Positions 44,515 through 55,885 of a stretch of 64,000 nt of DNA are shown one piece after another. Under the pieces are notes generated by a model that was not told where the DNA came from, did no database searches, and worked only from the letters and a program-made list of their open reading frames with translations. Every line of letters begins with the position of its first letter. Within the stretch, counting starts at the first letter, position 1. Origin of the DNA: Streptomyces actinomycinicus (GTDB taxonomy: Bacteria; Actinomycetota; Actinomycetes; Streptomycetales; Streptomycetaceae); the NCBI RefSeq assembly GCF_016741775.1, contig NZ_JAERRK010000014.1, positions 124,001 through 188,000 of the forward strand, in the 5' to 3' direction. The position numbers and the translations under genes were made by a program.

Positions 44515-47500
44515 ATGAACGGCAGATCGAGCAGGCGCTTCGCGAGACTCCGGCGGCGCCTCGCACTGGCCTCGGCCACGGTCATGGTCGGCACGCTCCT
44601 GCAGGGAGTGACGCAGTCGGCTCTCGCTGCGGACAACGGCAAGGGGCGGCCCGCTCTGCCCGATTCCGAGCGACCGGTCGCCACCACCACAGGCAAGGTC
44701 AAACCTCGCACTTTGATGAAGGGGCCGCGGACCCCGAAGGCAGTGCCCGATGCCGCTTGGCCCAAGGCAGCAACCACGGTGCTGCACATTCTCTCAGCCG
44801 ACGCAAAGAGTCCCACGGCATCCGTCCCTGCCAAGGGTCTGCCGCTGACACTCGACACCCAGGGCGCGGCGCGGAAGAACCCCTTCCGCGGGGACATCGA
44901 GGCCCGCCTGCTCAGCCACAAAACGGCGCAGAAAGCAGGCATCGACGGCCTGCTGCTCACCCTGAAGACCAAGAGCAGAGGGAAGGCCGGGCAGGCAGGC
45001 CGTGTCCAGGCCCACCTCGACTACTCCGGCTTCGCCGACGCCTACGGCGGCGGCTACGCCTCCCGTCTCACTCTGGTCGAGCTGCCCGCCTGCGCACTCA
45101 CCACACCGGACAAGGCCGCTTGCCGCTCCACCAAGCCGGTCGCAGCAGTCAATGACGCCGAGAAACAGATCCTGACCGCGCAGGACGTCAGCCTGAAAGC
45201 CGGCTCCGCCACAGTGCTCGCAGCCGTATCGGGTTCGCAAAGTACCCAGAGCGACTACAAGGCAACATCGCTCTCTCCATCAGCAACGTGGAGCACAAGC
45301 CTCAACACCGGTGAGTTCACCTGGTCCTACGACATGCCGGCCCCGGAGGTTCCCGGCGGATTGGCCCCGAAGGTGGGCCTGTCCTACTCCTCCGGATCCG
45401 TCGACGGCCGTACAGCCAACACCAACAACCAGGCGTCGTGGGCGGGGGACGGCTTCGAGCTGTGGTCCGGCTACATCGAACGCCGCTACAAGCCATGCTC
45501 CGACGACGGCGTCAAGCACGCGGATGGCAGTAAGCCCGCCGACCTGTGCTGGGGCTACGACAACGCCTTCATCACCTTCAACGGCAAGGGCGGCGAACTC
45601 GTCCCCAGCGGCAAGGACTCCTGGAAGCTCAAGAACGACGACGGCACGAAGATCGACCACCTGACCTCCAGCGACCGCAGCAACGGCGATGACAACAACG
45701 AGTACTGGCGGCTCACCACACCGGACGGCACCAAGTACTACTTCGGCTACAACCGGCTGCCTGGCTGGGCCGACGGCAAGGAAACCACCGACTCCACCTG
45801 GACCGTCCCGGTCTTCGGCGACGACACCGACGAGCCCTGCCACGCCGCCACCTTCGCCGACTCCTACTGCCAGCAGGCATGGCGGTGGAACCTCGACTAT
45901 GCGGTCGACGCGCACGGCAACGCCATCGCCTACTACTACGACAAGGAAACCAACTCCTACGGCCGCAACCTGGAGGCCAAGGACAACACCCGCTATGTAC
46001 GCGGCGGCACCCTGGACCGCATCGAATACGGGCTGAAGTCCTCATCCGTGTACGGCACCAAGGCTCTGGCCAAGGTCGACTTCACCAGCAGCGAGCGCTG
46101 TCTGCCCGATGACCACACCACGTGCTCGGACATCTCCACCGACGCCTTCTACTGGTACGACACGCCGTGGGACCTGAACTGCGACTCAGGCAAGGATTGC
46201 GACCAGGGCCGCTTCGCGCCGGTGTTCTTCACCCGCAAGCGTCTCACCGAAGTCACCACCCAGATCTGGAACGGCAGCTCCTACCACGACGTCGACTCCT
46301 GGAAGATGGCCCACCGCTGGGGGATGTCCGACACCGACTACCAACTGCTGCTCGACTCCGTTCAGCACACCGGGCGCAGCGCCGATCCGGCGATCACCCT
46401 GCCCAAGACCACCTTCGCCTACACCCAGCTGGCCAACCGGCTGGACAAGACCGGCGACGGCTACCCCCCATTCGTCAAGGAGCGCCTGTCCGCCGTCGCC
46501 GACGAGTTCGGCGGCCAGATCGACGTCAACTACTCGGTACCCGCCTGCGACTGGGACGCACTGCCCACGCCCGAGACCAACACCACCCGCTGCTTCCCCC
46601 AGTACATCGGCGGCAGCTCGACCGACGACCCTGAGCGGAAGTGGTTCAACAAATACGTTGTCACTTCCGTCACCGCCACCGACCGCACAGGTGGTGCGCC
46701 GGACCAGGTCACTAGCTACGACTACCTCGACGGCGCCGCCTGGCACTACGACGATGACGACGGCCTGACCAAGGGGAAGTCCAAGACCTGGTCCCAGTGG
46801 CGCGGCTACGGACATGTCCGGGTACGCACCGGCGGCCAGGGCGACGCCTCAGCGATGAAGAGCCAGCAGGACAGCTACTTCCTGCGCGGCATGGACGGCG
46901 ACAGGAAAGACACCAGCGGCGGCACCAAGACCGTCACCGTCACACTCGACGACGGCGAAGGCGACCCGATCACCGACGAGCAATCGGCGGCCGGTTTCAC
47001 GTACAGGACGGTCACCTACTCCGGCCCCGGCGGCAAGACCCTCGCCAAGACCGTGAGCAGGCCCTGGTACCACGAGACGGCCAAGAAGGTAAGGGACTGG
47101 GGGACCGTCACCGCTAACTTCATCGGCACCTCCAGCTCCAAGACCTGGACCTCCCTGGACAACGGCGCCGGCACTTCCTGGCGCACCACGTCCACGGCCA
47201 CGACCTACGACACCGTCGCCGGGCGCGCCACCCAGGTGGACGACTTCGGTGACAGCAGCACCAAGGACGACAACACCTGCACCCGCACGACGTACGCCAC
47301 CAACGCCACGGCCAACATCCTCACCCTCCCCGCCCGCGTCGAGACGGTGGCCAAGTCCTGCTCCGACACGGTCAGCCGACCGGACGACGTGATCTCCGAC
47401 GTACGCACGGCCTACGACGGCGCCGCCTATGACGCAGCCCCGAGCAAGGGCGATGCGACGAACACCGCGGTGCTCAAGCAGTACGAGGGCACAACGGCCG

Positions 47501-50500
47501 TCTACCTGGAGTCCGGCACCTCCTATGACGACTACGGACGCCAGCGCACCAAAACCGACCTGACCGCAGACGTCAAGGTCAACGCCGCCGGAACCCTCAC
47601 GCGCACCACGCGCTCCGACGGCCGGACCACCACCACCGCCCCGGACCCCACCACCGGCTTCGCGACCAAGGTCAGCGTCACCACACCGCCGGCCAAGACA
47701 GGTGACGCCACCACCGCTCAGACCACGAGCGTTACGTACGACATCCTGCGCAACCTGCCGAAGACCCAGACCGACACCAACGGCAAGGTGACCAACTTCG
47801 CCTACGACGCTCTGGGGCGCTCCACCAAGGTGTGGCTCGCCGACCGGCTCACCGGACAGACACCGACCTACGAGTTCACCTACACCACCAGCGACAGCAA
47901 GCCGGTCGCGATCGCTACCAGGACACTCGGCAACAACGGCGAGCAGCTGACCTCCTACGCCCTCTACGACGGCTTCCTCCGCCCGCGCCAGACCCAGGAC
48001 CCCGGCCCGAACGGCGGCAGCCTCCTGGCCGACACCTTCTACGACGAACGCGGCCAGGTCGCGAAGGAATTCGCGACGTACTACTCGGCCAAGCCGCCGA
48101 CAACCGTCCTGGCCAAACCGGAAGACGCCCTCGACGTCGAGACCCAGAACCGCTACACCTACGACGGCCTCGGCCGGCAGACCGAAGCCAAACAGATCGC
48201 CGGCAACGGCGACGGCGGAACCGTGCTGTCCACGACCAGGACCATCTACAACGGTGACCGCACCACCGTGATCCCGCCCGAGGGCGGCACCGCCACCACC
48301 ACCCTCATCGACGCGCGAGGCCACACCACGGCACTGCGCCAGCTCCACGCCCACAACATCGACGCCGCCTACGACACCACCACCTACGACTACACACCCC
48401 GCGGCGAACTGAAGAAGGTCACCGACCCCGCCGGCAACAACTGGACGTACACCTACGACCTGCTCGGCCGCCAGATCAAAACGACCGACCCCGACAAGGG
48501 CACCACCCTCAGCACCTACGACGACCGCGGCCAGCTGACCACCACCGACGACGCCCGCCCGGACGCCCCCGACGACAACCGCCCGGACACGCCGAGCCTG
48601 TGGTACGGCTACGACAACCTCGGCCGCAAGACCGAGGTAAGAGAGAAGTCCCCCACCGGCACCCTGCGCGCCAAGTGGGTGTACGACACCGTCACCAACG
48701 CCAAGGGCCAGCTCGCCGAAGCCACTCGATACGACGGCACCAACGCCTACACCAGCAAGATCGTCGCCTACGACAACCTCTACCGGCCGCTACGCACCTC
48801 GATCACCATCCCGGCCGCAGAAAAGGAACTGGCCGGCACCTACCTCTCGACAACGTCATACAAGACATCGGGGCTCACAGCCGGCATCGGCTACCCCAAG
48901 GCCGGCGCACTGCCCGCGGCAACCGTCGCCTACACCTACGACGACGCCACCCTGCGCCCCACCGTCCTCGACGGCAGCCAGGGAATCAAGGCGACCACCA
49001 GCTACAGCCTCACCGGCAAGCCCCTCCAGTACGAACTGTCCAACAGCGGCGGCAAGAAGACCTGGGCCACCAACACCTACGAATGGGGCACCCAGCGCCT
49101 GGCCACCTCCCGCGTGGACCGCGAGAACATCGCCGGCGTCGACCAGAGCAACACCTACCACTACGACGAAACGGGCAACGTCCTATCCGTGTCGGACGTC
49201 TCCCGCGACGGCACAGACACCCAGTGCTTCACCTACGACTACCTGCGTCGCCTGACTGAAGCCTGGGCCCAGAACACCACCACCTGCGCCACCACCCCCA
49301 GCGGCAGCGTCCTGGGCGGCCCCGCGCCCTACTGGCAGTCCTACACCTACGACCTGGTCGGCAACCGTCGCACCGAGACCCTGCATGACCTCACGGGCGA
49401 CACCTCCAAGGACACCAAGCGGACCTACGCCTACCCCGATCCCGGCAAGGCCCTGCCGCACGCCCTGTCCTCGGTGACCACCACTAATCCCAGCAGGACG
49501 GTTCAGGACAGCTACACGTACGACGAAGCCGGCAACACCGCCACCCACACCCTCAACGGGGACAGCCAGAACCTCACCTGGGACCCGGAGGGCCACCTCG
49601 CCAAGGTGACCGCCGCCGGCAAGACAACCGAGTACCTGTACGACCCGGACGGCAACCGGCTCATAGCCCGCACACCCACCGAAACCACCCTCTACCTCGG
49701 CGCGACCGAGCTCACCCTGCCCAAGGGCAGCACGACCACCAAGGTCACGCGCTACTTCGACCTGGGCGGTGGCAACCAGGCCGTCCAGCAGAACGACGGC
49801 ACCATCTCCTTTACGCTCGCCGACCACCACGGCACCGCCCAACTCGCCGTCGCAGCGGACACTCAGAAACTCACCCAGCGCCGCACCCTGCCGTTCGGCG
49901 GCAACCGGGGAACCAAGCCGACTGCCTGGCCCGGTACCAAGGGCTTCGTCGGAGGCACCGACGACACGAAAGACACCGGCCTCACCCACCTGGGCGCCCG
50001 CGAATACGACCAGACGACCGGCCGATTCATCAGCGTCGACCCGCTCATGGCCCCGGCCGACCCGCAAAGCCTGAACGCCTACGCCTACGCCAACAACAAC
50101 CCCGCCACCCTGAGCGACCCCACCGGCCTCTGCCATCCCGACCAGTGCGGCATCGGCGTGCCACGGGGGAATGTGGTGGGCGGTGACAGCGGAACTATCA
50201 CCAAGGCGCCACGGGGAGCGGGCGGAGTAGGCGGTCCCAGGTACAGCGGGGCGGGATACACAGATTCGCTGCCGGCTGCGGCCAATGGCGACTCAAACAA
50301 CATGGTGAAGATCCACAATGAGTGGCACGTCAAGCTCTACCCGGGCGTCTACTTCCCCGCCGACAACCCTCATCTCGAAGAAGTCGCGAAAAGATTCAAC
50401 CACCGGGTCGCCTATGAGTGTGGCGACGACTACGACTGCATGGTGGGAGACGGTCTCGCCGAATACACGCGAGTCAAGGCGAAAATGTACTCCTGTGATT

Positions 50501-51435
50501 CAGATTGGGATTGCGGGAAAGACTGGTTCAACCCGACCGACTTGATGGCTGCTGGAGTGAACGCAGGCCTGGTCGGAGGTAACGGTCAAGCCGGCCGGGT
50601 GGCAGGCCGGGGGGCCCGGCGAGGCGCGTCGGCTGAAGGCGGCCCGTGCAGTTTCGACCCCGACACCCTCGTCCTTCTCACAGACGGCAAATCCAAGCCC
50701 ATCAACAAGGTGAAGCCGGGCGACCGTGTCGAGAGCGGAGACCCCGAAAGCGGAAAGCACAAGGGCTCACGCAAGGTCGCCGCCGCGTTCGTCAATCATG
50801 ACGACGACTTGATCGACGTGCAGGTGCAGGACCTCGCCGGGAAGACCCGGACGCTCCGCACCACCTCACTTCACCCCTTCTGGGACGACACCACCCACAC
50901 CTGGGTACAGGCCGGCAAGCTCAAGCCCGGTCACATGCTCAACACCGCTTCCGACAAGCACGTACGGATCACCGCCGTGAAGGTGCGCGCCGGCTCCGCG
51001 GACATGTACAACCTCACCGTCGGCGACCTTCACACGTACTATGTGCTGGCGGGCGAGACTCCGGTCCTGGTTCACAATTCAAACTGCCAATTCTGGTCGC
51101 GGACCGACTACAACGGTCAGCGAATTTATCAGCGGGATGACCTGGTGAATCCGAGCTTTGTTTCACCTGCGGACAAGTACGGTCGAAGCAATCTCAAGAG
51201 AATGAAGCAGGGCCTCGCCCCGATGGGCCCGGACGGCAAGCCGATGAACCTCCATCACATGCTCCAGACGCAGGACGGGCCGATTGCCGAGGTGACACAC
51301 TCGATGCACTTCGGGAACTACAATCAGCTGCACTGGAAGGCGGGCACCAAGATCCCCAGTGGAATCGATCGAGATGCCTTCAACGCCTGGAAATCCCAGT
51401 ACTGGAAGGACCGAGCGGCAGGATTTGGTGGATGA
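44515..51435 (+). CDS. secreted RHS polymorphic toxin with Hint domain and LHH nuclease tip
   Basis: 2306 residues. Signal peptide (LALASATVMVGTLLQG, cleavage near ALAADNG); an N-terminal beta-rich SpvB/TcdB-like region with ISPSATWSTSLNTGEFTWSY type segments; RHS/YD repeats (YDALGRSTKVW, YDGLGRQTEAK, YDLLGRQIKTT, YDNLGRKTEVR); the core end DPLMAPADPQSLNAYAYANN...DPTGL (to about 1872). A linker, then a Hint autoprocessing domain from Cys2045 (CSFDPDTLVLLTDG) through TSLHPFW to the terminal VHN (2186-2188). The tip (about 2190-2306) has the LHH motif at residues 2246-2248 with H..N..QLHW after it, typical of HNH/Endonuclease VII toxins (DNase). ATG at 44515 follows GAAGGA. A 35-bp part of the Hint code is the proposed attachment site. 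The stop overlaps the immunity gene start. Confidence 0.9.
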   Translation: MNGRSSRRFARLRRRLALASATVMVGTLLQGVTQSALAADNGKGRPALPDSERPVATTTGKVKPRTLMKGPRTPKAVPDAAWPKAATTVLHILSADAKSPTASVPAKGLPLTLDTQGAARKNPFRGDIEARLLSHKTAQKAGIDGLLLTLKTKSRGKAGQAGRVQAHLDYSGFADAYGGGYASRLTLVELPACALTTPDKAACRSTKPVAAVNDAEKQILTAQDVSLKAGSATVLAAVSGSQSTQSDYKATSLSPSATWSTSLNTGEFTWSYDMPAPEVPGGLAPKVGLSYSSGSVDGRTANTNNQASWAGDGFELWSGYIERRYKPCSDDGVKHADGSKPADLCWGYDNAFITFNGKGGELVPSGKDSWKLKNDDGTKIDHLTSSDRSNGDDNNEYWRLTTPDGTKYYFGYNRLPGWADGKETTDSTWTVPVFGDDTDEPCHAATFADSYCQQAWRWNLDYAVDAHGNAIAYYYDKETNSYGRNLEAKDNTRYVRGGTLDRIEYGLKSSSVYGTKALAKVDFTSSERCLPDDHTTCSDISTDAFYWYDTPWDLNCDSGKDCDQGRFAPVFFTRKRLTEVTTQIWNGSSYHDVDSWKMAHRWGMSDTDYQLLLDSVQHTGRSADPAITLPKTTFAYTQLANRLDKTGDGYPPFVKERLSAVADEFGGQIDVNYSVPACDWDALPTPETNTTRCFPQYIGGSSTDDPERKWFNKYVVTSVTATDRTGGAPDQVTSYDYLDGAAWHYDDDDGLTKGKSKTWSQWRGYGHVRVRTGGQGDASAMKSQQDSYFLRGMDGDRKDTSGGTKTVTVTLDDGEGDPITDEQSAAGFTYRTVTYSGPGGKTLAKTVSRPWYHETAKKVRDWGTVTANFIGTSSSKTWTSLDNGAGTSWRTTSTATTYDTVAGRATQVDDFGDSSTKDDNTCTRTTYATNATANILTLPARVETVAKSCSDTVSRPDDVISDVRTAYDGAAYDAAPSKGDATNTAVLKQYEGTTAVYLESGTSYDDYGRQRTKTDLTADVKVNAAGTLTRTTRSDGRTTTTAPDPTTGFATKVSVTTPPAKTGDATTAQTTSVTYDILRNLPKTQTDTNGKVTNFAYDALGRSTKVWLADRLTGQTPTYEFTYTTSDSKPVAIATRTLGNNGEQLTSYALYDGFLRPRQTQDPGPNGGSLLADTFYDERGQVAKEFATYYSAKPPTTVLAKPEDALDVETQNRYTYDGLGRQTEAKQIAGNGDGGTVLSTTRTIYNGDRTTVIPPEGGTATTTLIDARGHTTALRQLHAHNIDAAYDTTTYDYTPRGELKKVTDPAGNNWTYTYDLLGRQIKTTDPDKGTTLSTYDDRGQLTTTDDARPDAPDDNRPDTPSLWYGYDNLGRKTEVREKSPTGTLRAKWVYDTVTNAKGQLAEATRYDGTNAYTSKIVAYDNLYRPLRTSITIPAAEKELAGTYLSTTSYKTSGLTAGIGYPKAGALPAATVAYTYDDATLRPTVLDGSQGIKATTSYSLTGKPLQYELSNSGGKKTWATNTYEWGTQRLATSRVDRENIAGVDQSNTYHYDETGNVLSVSDVSRDGTDTQCFTYDYLRRLTEAWAQNTTTCATTPSGSVLGGPAPYWQSYTYDLVGNRRTETLHDLTGDTSKDTKRTYAYPDPGKALPHALSSVTTTNPSRTVQDSYTYDEAGNTATHTLNGDSQNLTWDPEGHLAKVTAAGKTTEYLYDPDGNRLIARTPTETTLYLGATELTLPKGSTTTKVTRYFDLGGGNQAVQQNDGTISFTLADHHGTAQLAVAADTQKLTQRRTLPFGGNRGTKPTAWPGTKGFVGGTDDTKDTGLTHLGAREYDQTTGRFISVDPLMAPADPQSLNAYAYANNNPATLSDPTGLCHPDQCGIGVPRGNVVGGDSGTITKAPRGAGGVGGPRYSGAGYTDSLPAAANGDSNNMVKIHNEWHVKLYPGVYFPADNPHLEEVAKRFNHRVAYECGDDYDCMVGDGLAEYTRVKAKMYSCDSDWDCGKDWFNPTDLMAAGVNAGLVGGNGQAGRVAGRGARRGASAEGGPCSFDPDTLVLLTDGKSKPINKVKPGDRVESGDPESGKHKGSRKVAAAFVNHDDDLIDVQVQDLAGKTRTLRTTSLHPFWDDTTHTWVQAGKLKPGHMLNTASDKHVRITAVKVRAGSADMYNLTVGDLHTYYVLAGETPVLVHNSNCQFWSRTDYNGQRIYQRDDLVNPSFVSPADKYGRSNLKRMKQGLAPMGPDGKPMNLHHMLQTQDGPIAEVTHSMHFGNYNQLHWKAGTKIPSGIDRDAFNAWKSQYWKDRAAGFGG
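51031..51065 (+). repeat. 35-bp direct repeat in the Hint code, left copy (proposed attL)
   Basis: Identical to 61547-61581. It encodes HTYYVLAGETP plus two bases of the next Val (residues 2173-2183 of the RHS protein). Directly after it the two copies still encode VLVHNSNC but with different codons, so the match ends sharply at the DNA level while the protein is conserved. Confidence 0.9.
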
Positions 51436-51926
51436 TGAACGCTGTCGAGGCGAGTGAGCGACTGATCGAGCTGGTTCGCGGGAACGATGACATCGCGAAC
51501 CACGCTGACGGCTGTGACGCAGGGATGATGGCAGCCGCCGAGAGTGATCTGGGTGTGGCCTTCCCTCCCTCGTACCGTCGCCTGATCGAAGAATTCGGGA
51601 CCTGGGATATCGCTGGTGAGGAATTCCTCGGCGTGTATCAGACACCCGCAATGGGGCTGAAACTGTTGGGTTCCGTTGCGGAAACTCTGGATGCACGCAA
51701 TCAGTATGGGATGCCATCCGATCTGATCGCTGTGATGTTCGATGGAATGGGTGGCCTGGTTGTCCTCGATTCGTCTCTCGTGGATAAGGAAGGTGAGTAC
51801 CCCGTCCTCGTTTGGAATCCCGGCGTTGTGGACCGTGAGAGCATGGAGAGGCTCGGGGATGATTTCGGGTCATTTGCTTTCGCCCTGTGTCAGCGAGCCG
51901 TAACACGCTGGCGGGAATCTGACTGA
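51432..51926 (+). CDS. SUKH (SMI1/KNR4) immunity protein for the LHH nuclease tip
   Basis: 164 residues. SUKH-1 signature: ESDLGVAFPPSYRRLIEEFG followed by a strand-rich core with FDGMGGLVVLD and VLVWNPG. SUKH proteins are the commonest immunity family for nuclease-type polymorphic toxins and neutralise them in the cytoplasm. The start codon overlaps the toxin stop (ATGA), the normal toxin-immunity layout. Codon use is less GC-rich than in neighbours, as in the tip, so the two were probably acquired together. Confidence 0.9.
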   Translation: MMNAVEASERLIELVRGNDDIANHADGCDAGMMAAAESDLGVAFPPSYRRLIEEFGTWDIAGEEFLGVYQTPAMGLKLLGSVAETLDARNQYGMPSDLIAVMFDGMGGLVVLDSSLVDKEGEYPVLVWNPGVVDRESMERLGDDFGSFAFALCQRAVTRWRESD

Positions 51927-51952
51927 AGCCGAAAGTCAGGTGAATAGCGAGA

Positions 51953-51980
51953 AGCCTCGCCAGAGTTTTCTGGCGAGGCT
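51953..51980. terminator. bidirectional terminator between immunity gene and int
   Basis: 12-bp perfect stem with GTTT loop, between two converging genes. Confidence 0.85.
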
Positions 51981-51991
51981 CCTGCGGTTCT

Positions 51992-52020
51992 TGACGGCAA
52001 CGCTGACGGCAACGTCAGCG
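51992..52020. repeat. paired TGACGGCA repeats at the int 3' end (left set)
   Basis: TGACGGCA at 51992 and 52004, 12 apart, each followed by AC. The second is part of a perfect hairpin CGCTGACG-GCAA-CGTCAGCG (52001-52020). The same paired motif occurs at 61434 and 62459, so it may be an Int arm-binding site. Confidence 0.75.
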
Positions 52021-53297
52021 GACGACCGCTGCGGCGGGTGGGTTGTCAGGGTCGTCGTCCTGGCCGCCGAGTGCATGGCCCAGGGCGTCGATGGCTTGGC
52101 GCTGGAGGCGGAGTCGGACGTGGGCGTAGACGCCGGCGGTGACGCCGATGTGTGCGTGGCCGAGGAGTTCCTTGATCACGACGAGGTCGACGCCCTACCC
52201 AGGAGCAGGGTCGCAGTCGAGTGCCGGAGATCGTGAAAGCGGATGCTGCGGAGCCCTGCCCGGCTGAGGAGTCGGCCGAAGCGGCGGGTCAGGTTGGTGG
52301 GGTCGAGGGCGGTGCCCGTAGCGGTGGGGAAGACCAGCCCGCTGTCCGTCCAGTTGGTTCCGGCGTCCTGGCGTTCTTCCTGCTGGCGTTCCCGGTGGCT
52401 CTTGAGGGAGTGGATGCACTCGGTCGGGAGGGCGATGCGGCGTTCGGAGGCACGGGTCTTGGTGTGCAGGGTGGTCAGGCCGCCGGTGGGCGTGCGCTGG
52501 AGGGAGCGGTGGATGCTGGCCGTGCCGCCGTCGAGGTCGAGGTCTTCCCAGCGCAGGCCGAGGAGTTCGCCCTTGCGGAGTCCGGTGCGCAGGGCGAGTT
52601 CGTACAGCGCGTGCAGCCGGTCACCGCTGGCGGCCTGGAGGAACTGCCGGGCCTCGGCCGCCGTAAGAGGCTGGAAACGTCTCGGGCGGGGCGCGGTGGT
52701 CTTTACGTTCCGGGCCACGTTGCGCGGCAGTTCGTCCTCGCGGACGGCGTGCTCCAAGGCCGACTTGAGGACCGAGTGAACGTAGGTCACCGTCAGCGGC
52801 GACAGCGTCTTGCCGCAGCACTGACCGACGGCGCAGCACGACCGCCGGGCCGCGTCCCGTTCCTGTGTGCAGCACTGGCAGGTGGTGCGGAGCCCGTCGA
52901 GGAAGGCACGTACGTCGCGTGCGGTGAGCCGCGCGAGCTTCTTCTTGCCGAGCCCAGGGATGAGGTGAAGGCGGACGCAGGCCGCGTAGCGGGTGTGCGT
53001 GTTCTCGCGGAGCTGGTGTACGGCGACGTTATTCAACCAGTACGTGAGGTAGTCGCCGACGGTGCTGTCGGCCGCAGCGATGGGGAGGCCGCGGTTGCTG
53101 GCGGCGATCTTCTCGGTGAGCTTGGCCAGAGCGGCTTTGCGGGTGGTGCCGTAGACACGGACGCGGCGACGGGTGTTGCCGGGGGCGAGGACGTATCCGG
53201 CGGCCTCCCAGCGTCCGTCCTTGCGCTGGTAGACGGTCCCGTCGCCGTTGGCGCGGGTACGGGAGCGGCGGGACGGAGTAGGGCGGGGCATGGTCAT
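52015..53297 (-). pseudogene. int: tyrosine recombinase (integrase) of AICE-1, frameshifted near its 3' end
   Basis: Would be about 427 residues. An AP2-like/SAM-like N-terminal region (ANGDGTVYQRKDGRWEAAGY), a Cys-rich insert (CQCCTQERDAARRSCCAVGQCC) and the catalytic domain: TGLRKGELLGLRWEDL (Arg), TKTRASERRI (Lys), FHDLRHSTATLLL (HxxR). A one-base loss at about 52196-52201, compared with the second copy (GGTAGGG against GAACAGGG), shifts the frame to a stop at 52176 and gives 373 residues. The lost part, still readable at 52015-52195, holds HIGVTAGVYAHVRL with the nucleophile tyrosine. So as read the enzyme is inactive. ATG at 53297 overlaps the expected xis stop. Confidence 0.85.
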
Positions 53298-53521
53298 CAG
53301 GCGGCGTCCTGTTCGAGGCGGGTGCGGATGAAGTCGGTCAGGGCGTGGGCGGGGATGCGGCGGGCGCGGCCGAGGGTGATCCGAGGCGAGCTGGCGGGTG
53401 CGGAGCAGGTCGTAGACGGCGGAGCGGCCGAGCTGGAGGCGGGCCATCACCTGGGGCACCGTGAGCAGATCCAGCGCCGGTGCCACCTCCGCACAGGGGA
53501 TGGTGGTCTGGGGCGAGGCCA

Positions 53522-53522
<1 letters not shown>
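53297..53522 (-). pseudogene. xis: excisionase (Xis) of AICE-1, frameshifted into int
   Basis: HTH_17-type excisionase. MASPQTTIPCAEV then LLTVPQVMARLQLGRSAVYD and LLRTRQLAS are normal; the next residues should be ITLGRARRIPAHALTDFIRT ending at TGA 53297-53299. An extra base at about 53381-53384 shifts the frame, so translation continues through int and would give an Xis-Int fusion. Exactly the same extra base is in the second copy. The ATG overlaps the rep stop (TGATG). Confidence 0.8.
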
Positions 53523-54967
<1,445 letters not shown>

Positions 54968-55114
54968 TGGGGGCGTGTCCCTTCTGTCGGGTGGGCGGCC
55001 CCGAGTAGCAACCAGCCAGGGGGAAGGGCGTGTTGATGCTGCTCGGGGCATGACGAACCGGGCCCGGGGCGGGCGAGGGCCAGAGAGCGGTGGTGCGGGT
55101 GGTGGGGCCGGGGC

Positions 55115-55846
55115 TCAGAGTTGAGCGAGGGCAGCGGTGGCGACCGGCAGCGCGACACCCATGCGCTGGCCCAACTGGGCGGCGGTGATGGGCACGTTGT
55201 GTTGGGTGCGGTGGGTGTCCGCGATGCGCCGAGCCGCTTCCAGCAGGGCGACAGGCAGGGCCGGGCTGGAAGCGGGCCGAGCTGTCTTGGCGACGACGGA
55301 CGGAGCGGAGGTCGGAGCTGGAGCGGTCTGCGGTTCCTCGTCAGCGGAGACCGCAGTGACCGGGGTGGGCGTCGGGGGTGTGGGTGCTTCGTCGGGCAAC
55401 GGTCCGGAGACGGGGGTGGTGGTTTCCTGGTTCTCGGTGGGGTGGGTGAGGGTGTGGAACTGGGTGAGGAAGGCGGGGCCGACGTGTCCCCAGCCGAGCA
55501 GCAGGAGCGGGGCGACGGTGTCCAGGCAGGCGCGTCCGTAGCGTCCTGTGAGCAGGGGTTCGGCGGTGTTGAGGGCGAGGGTGAGCAGTCCGCACAGGTG
55601 CAGCAGTCGGGTGCCGGCCTTCAGGTCGTGGTCGGGGACGCCGCGCAGGGCGAGGAACCGCAGGGCGACCAGGAGACCGACGACGGACAGGTCCACCATG
55701 GGGGCGATCAGCGGCGCGATCGGACGGGGAACGCCGAGCCGCAGGGCGAGCGCCCAGACGTTGCCGAAGGAGAAGACGAAGGCCAGGGCCGAGATGACCG
55801 CCATGACAACGGTCACGGTGCGCCGGGTGAACCGTTCCTCCGCCAT
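55115..55846 (-). CDS. DUF2637 membrane protein (SpdB-like plasmid spread protein)
   Basis: 243 residues. Four predicted TM helices in the N-terminal 130 residues (VMAVISALAFVFSFGNVWAL, IAPMVDLSVVGLLVALRFLA and two more), a Pro/Thr-rich stretch, and a C-terminal helix-turn-helix-like segment (ALLEAARRIADTHRT...ITAAQLGQRMGV). In Streptomyces elements such proteins help the transferred DNA spread through mycelial compartments. It lies between tra and rep in the same direction. Confidence 0.82.
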   Translation of the reverse strand: MAEERFTRRTVTVVMAVISALAFVFSFGNVWALALRLGVPRPIAPLIAPMVDLSVVGLLVALRFLALRGVPDHDLKAGTRLLHLCGLLTLALNTAEPLLTGRYGRACLDTVAPLLLLGWGHVGPAFLTQFHTLTHPTENQETTTPVSGPLPDEAPTPPTPTPVTAVSADEEPQTAPAPTSAPSVVAKTARPASSPALPVALLEAARRIADTHRTQHNVPITAAQLGQRMGVALPVATAALAQL

Positions 55847-55885
55847 GCGCGGGACCTCCTCTCAGGGCGTCGGGATCGGGGGCGT

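Noticed and set aside
50647..51087. Intein with splicing function
   Set aside because: The Hint fold lies between RHS core and toxin tip with no split host protein; ending VHN followed by SNC fits polymorphic-toxin Hint that cleaves off the tip.
51940..52236. Small plus-strand gene next to the SUKH gene
   Set aside because: No ribosome site; overlaps the terminator hairpin and the antisense of int, which has clear integrase residues.
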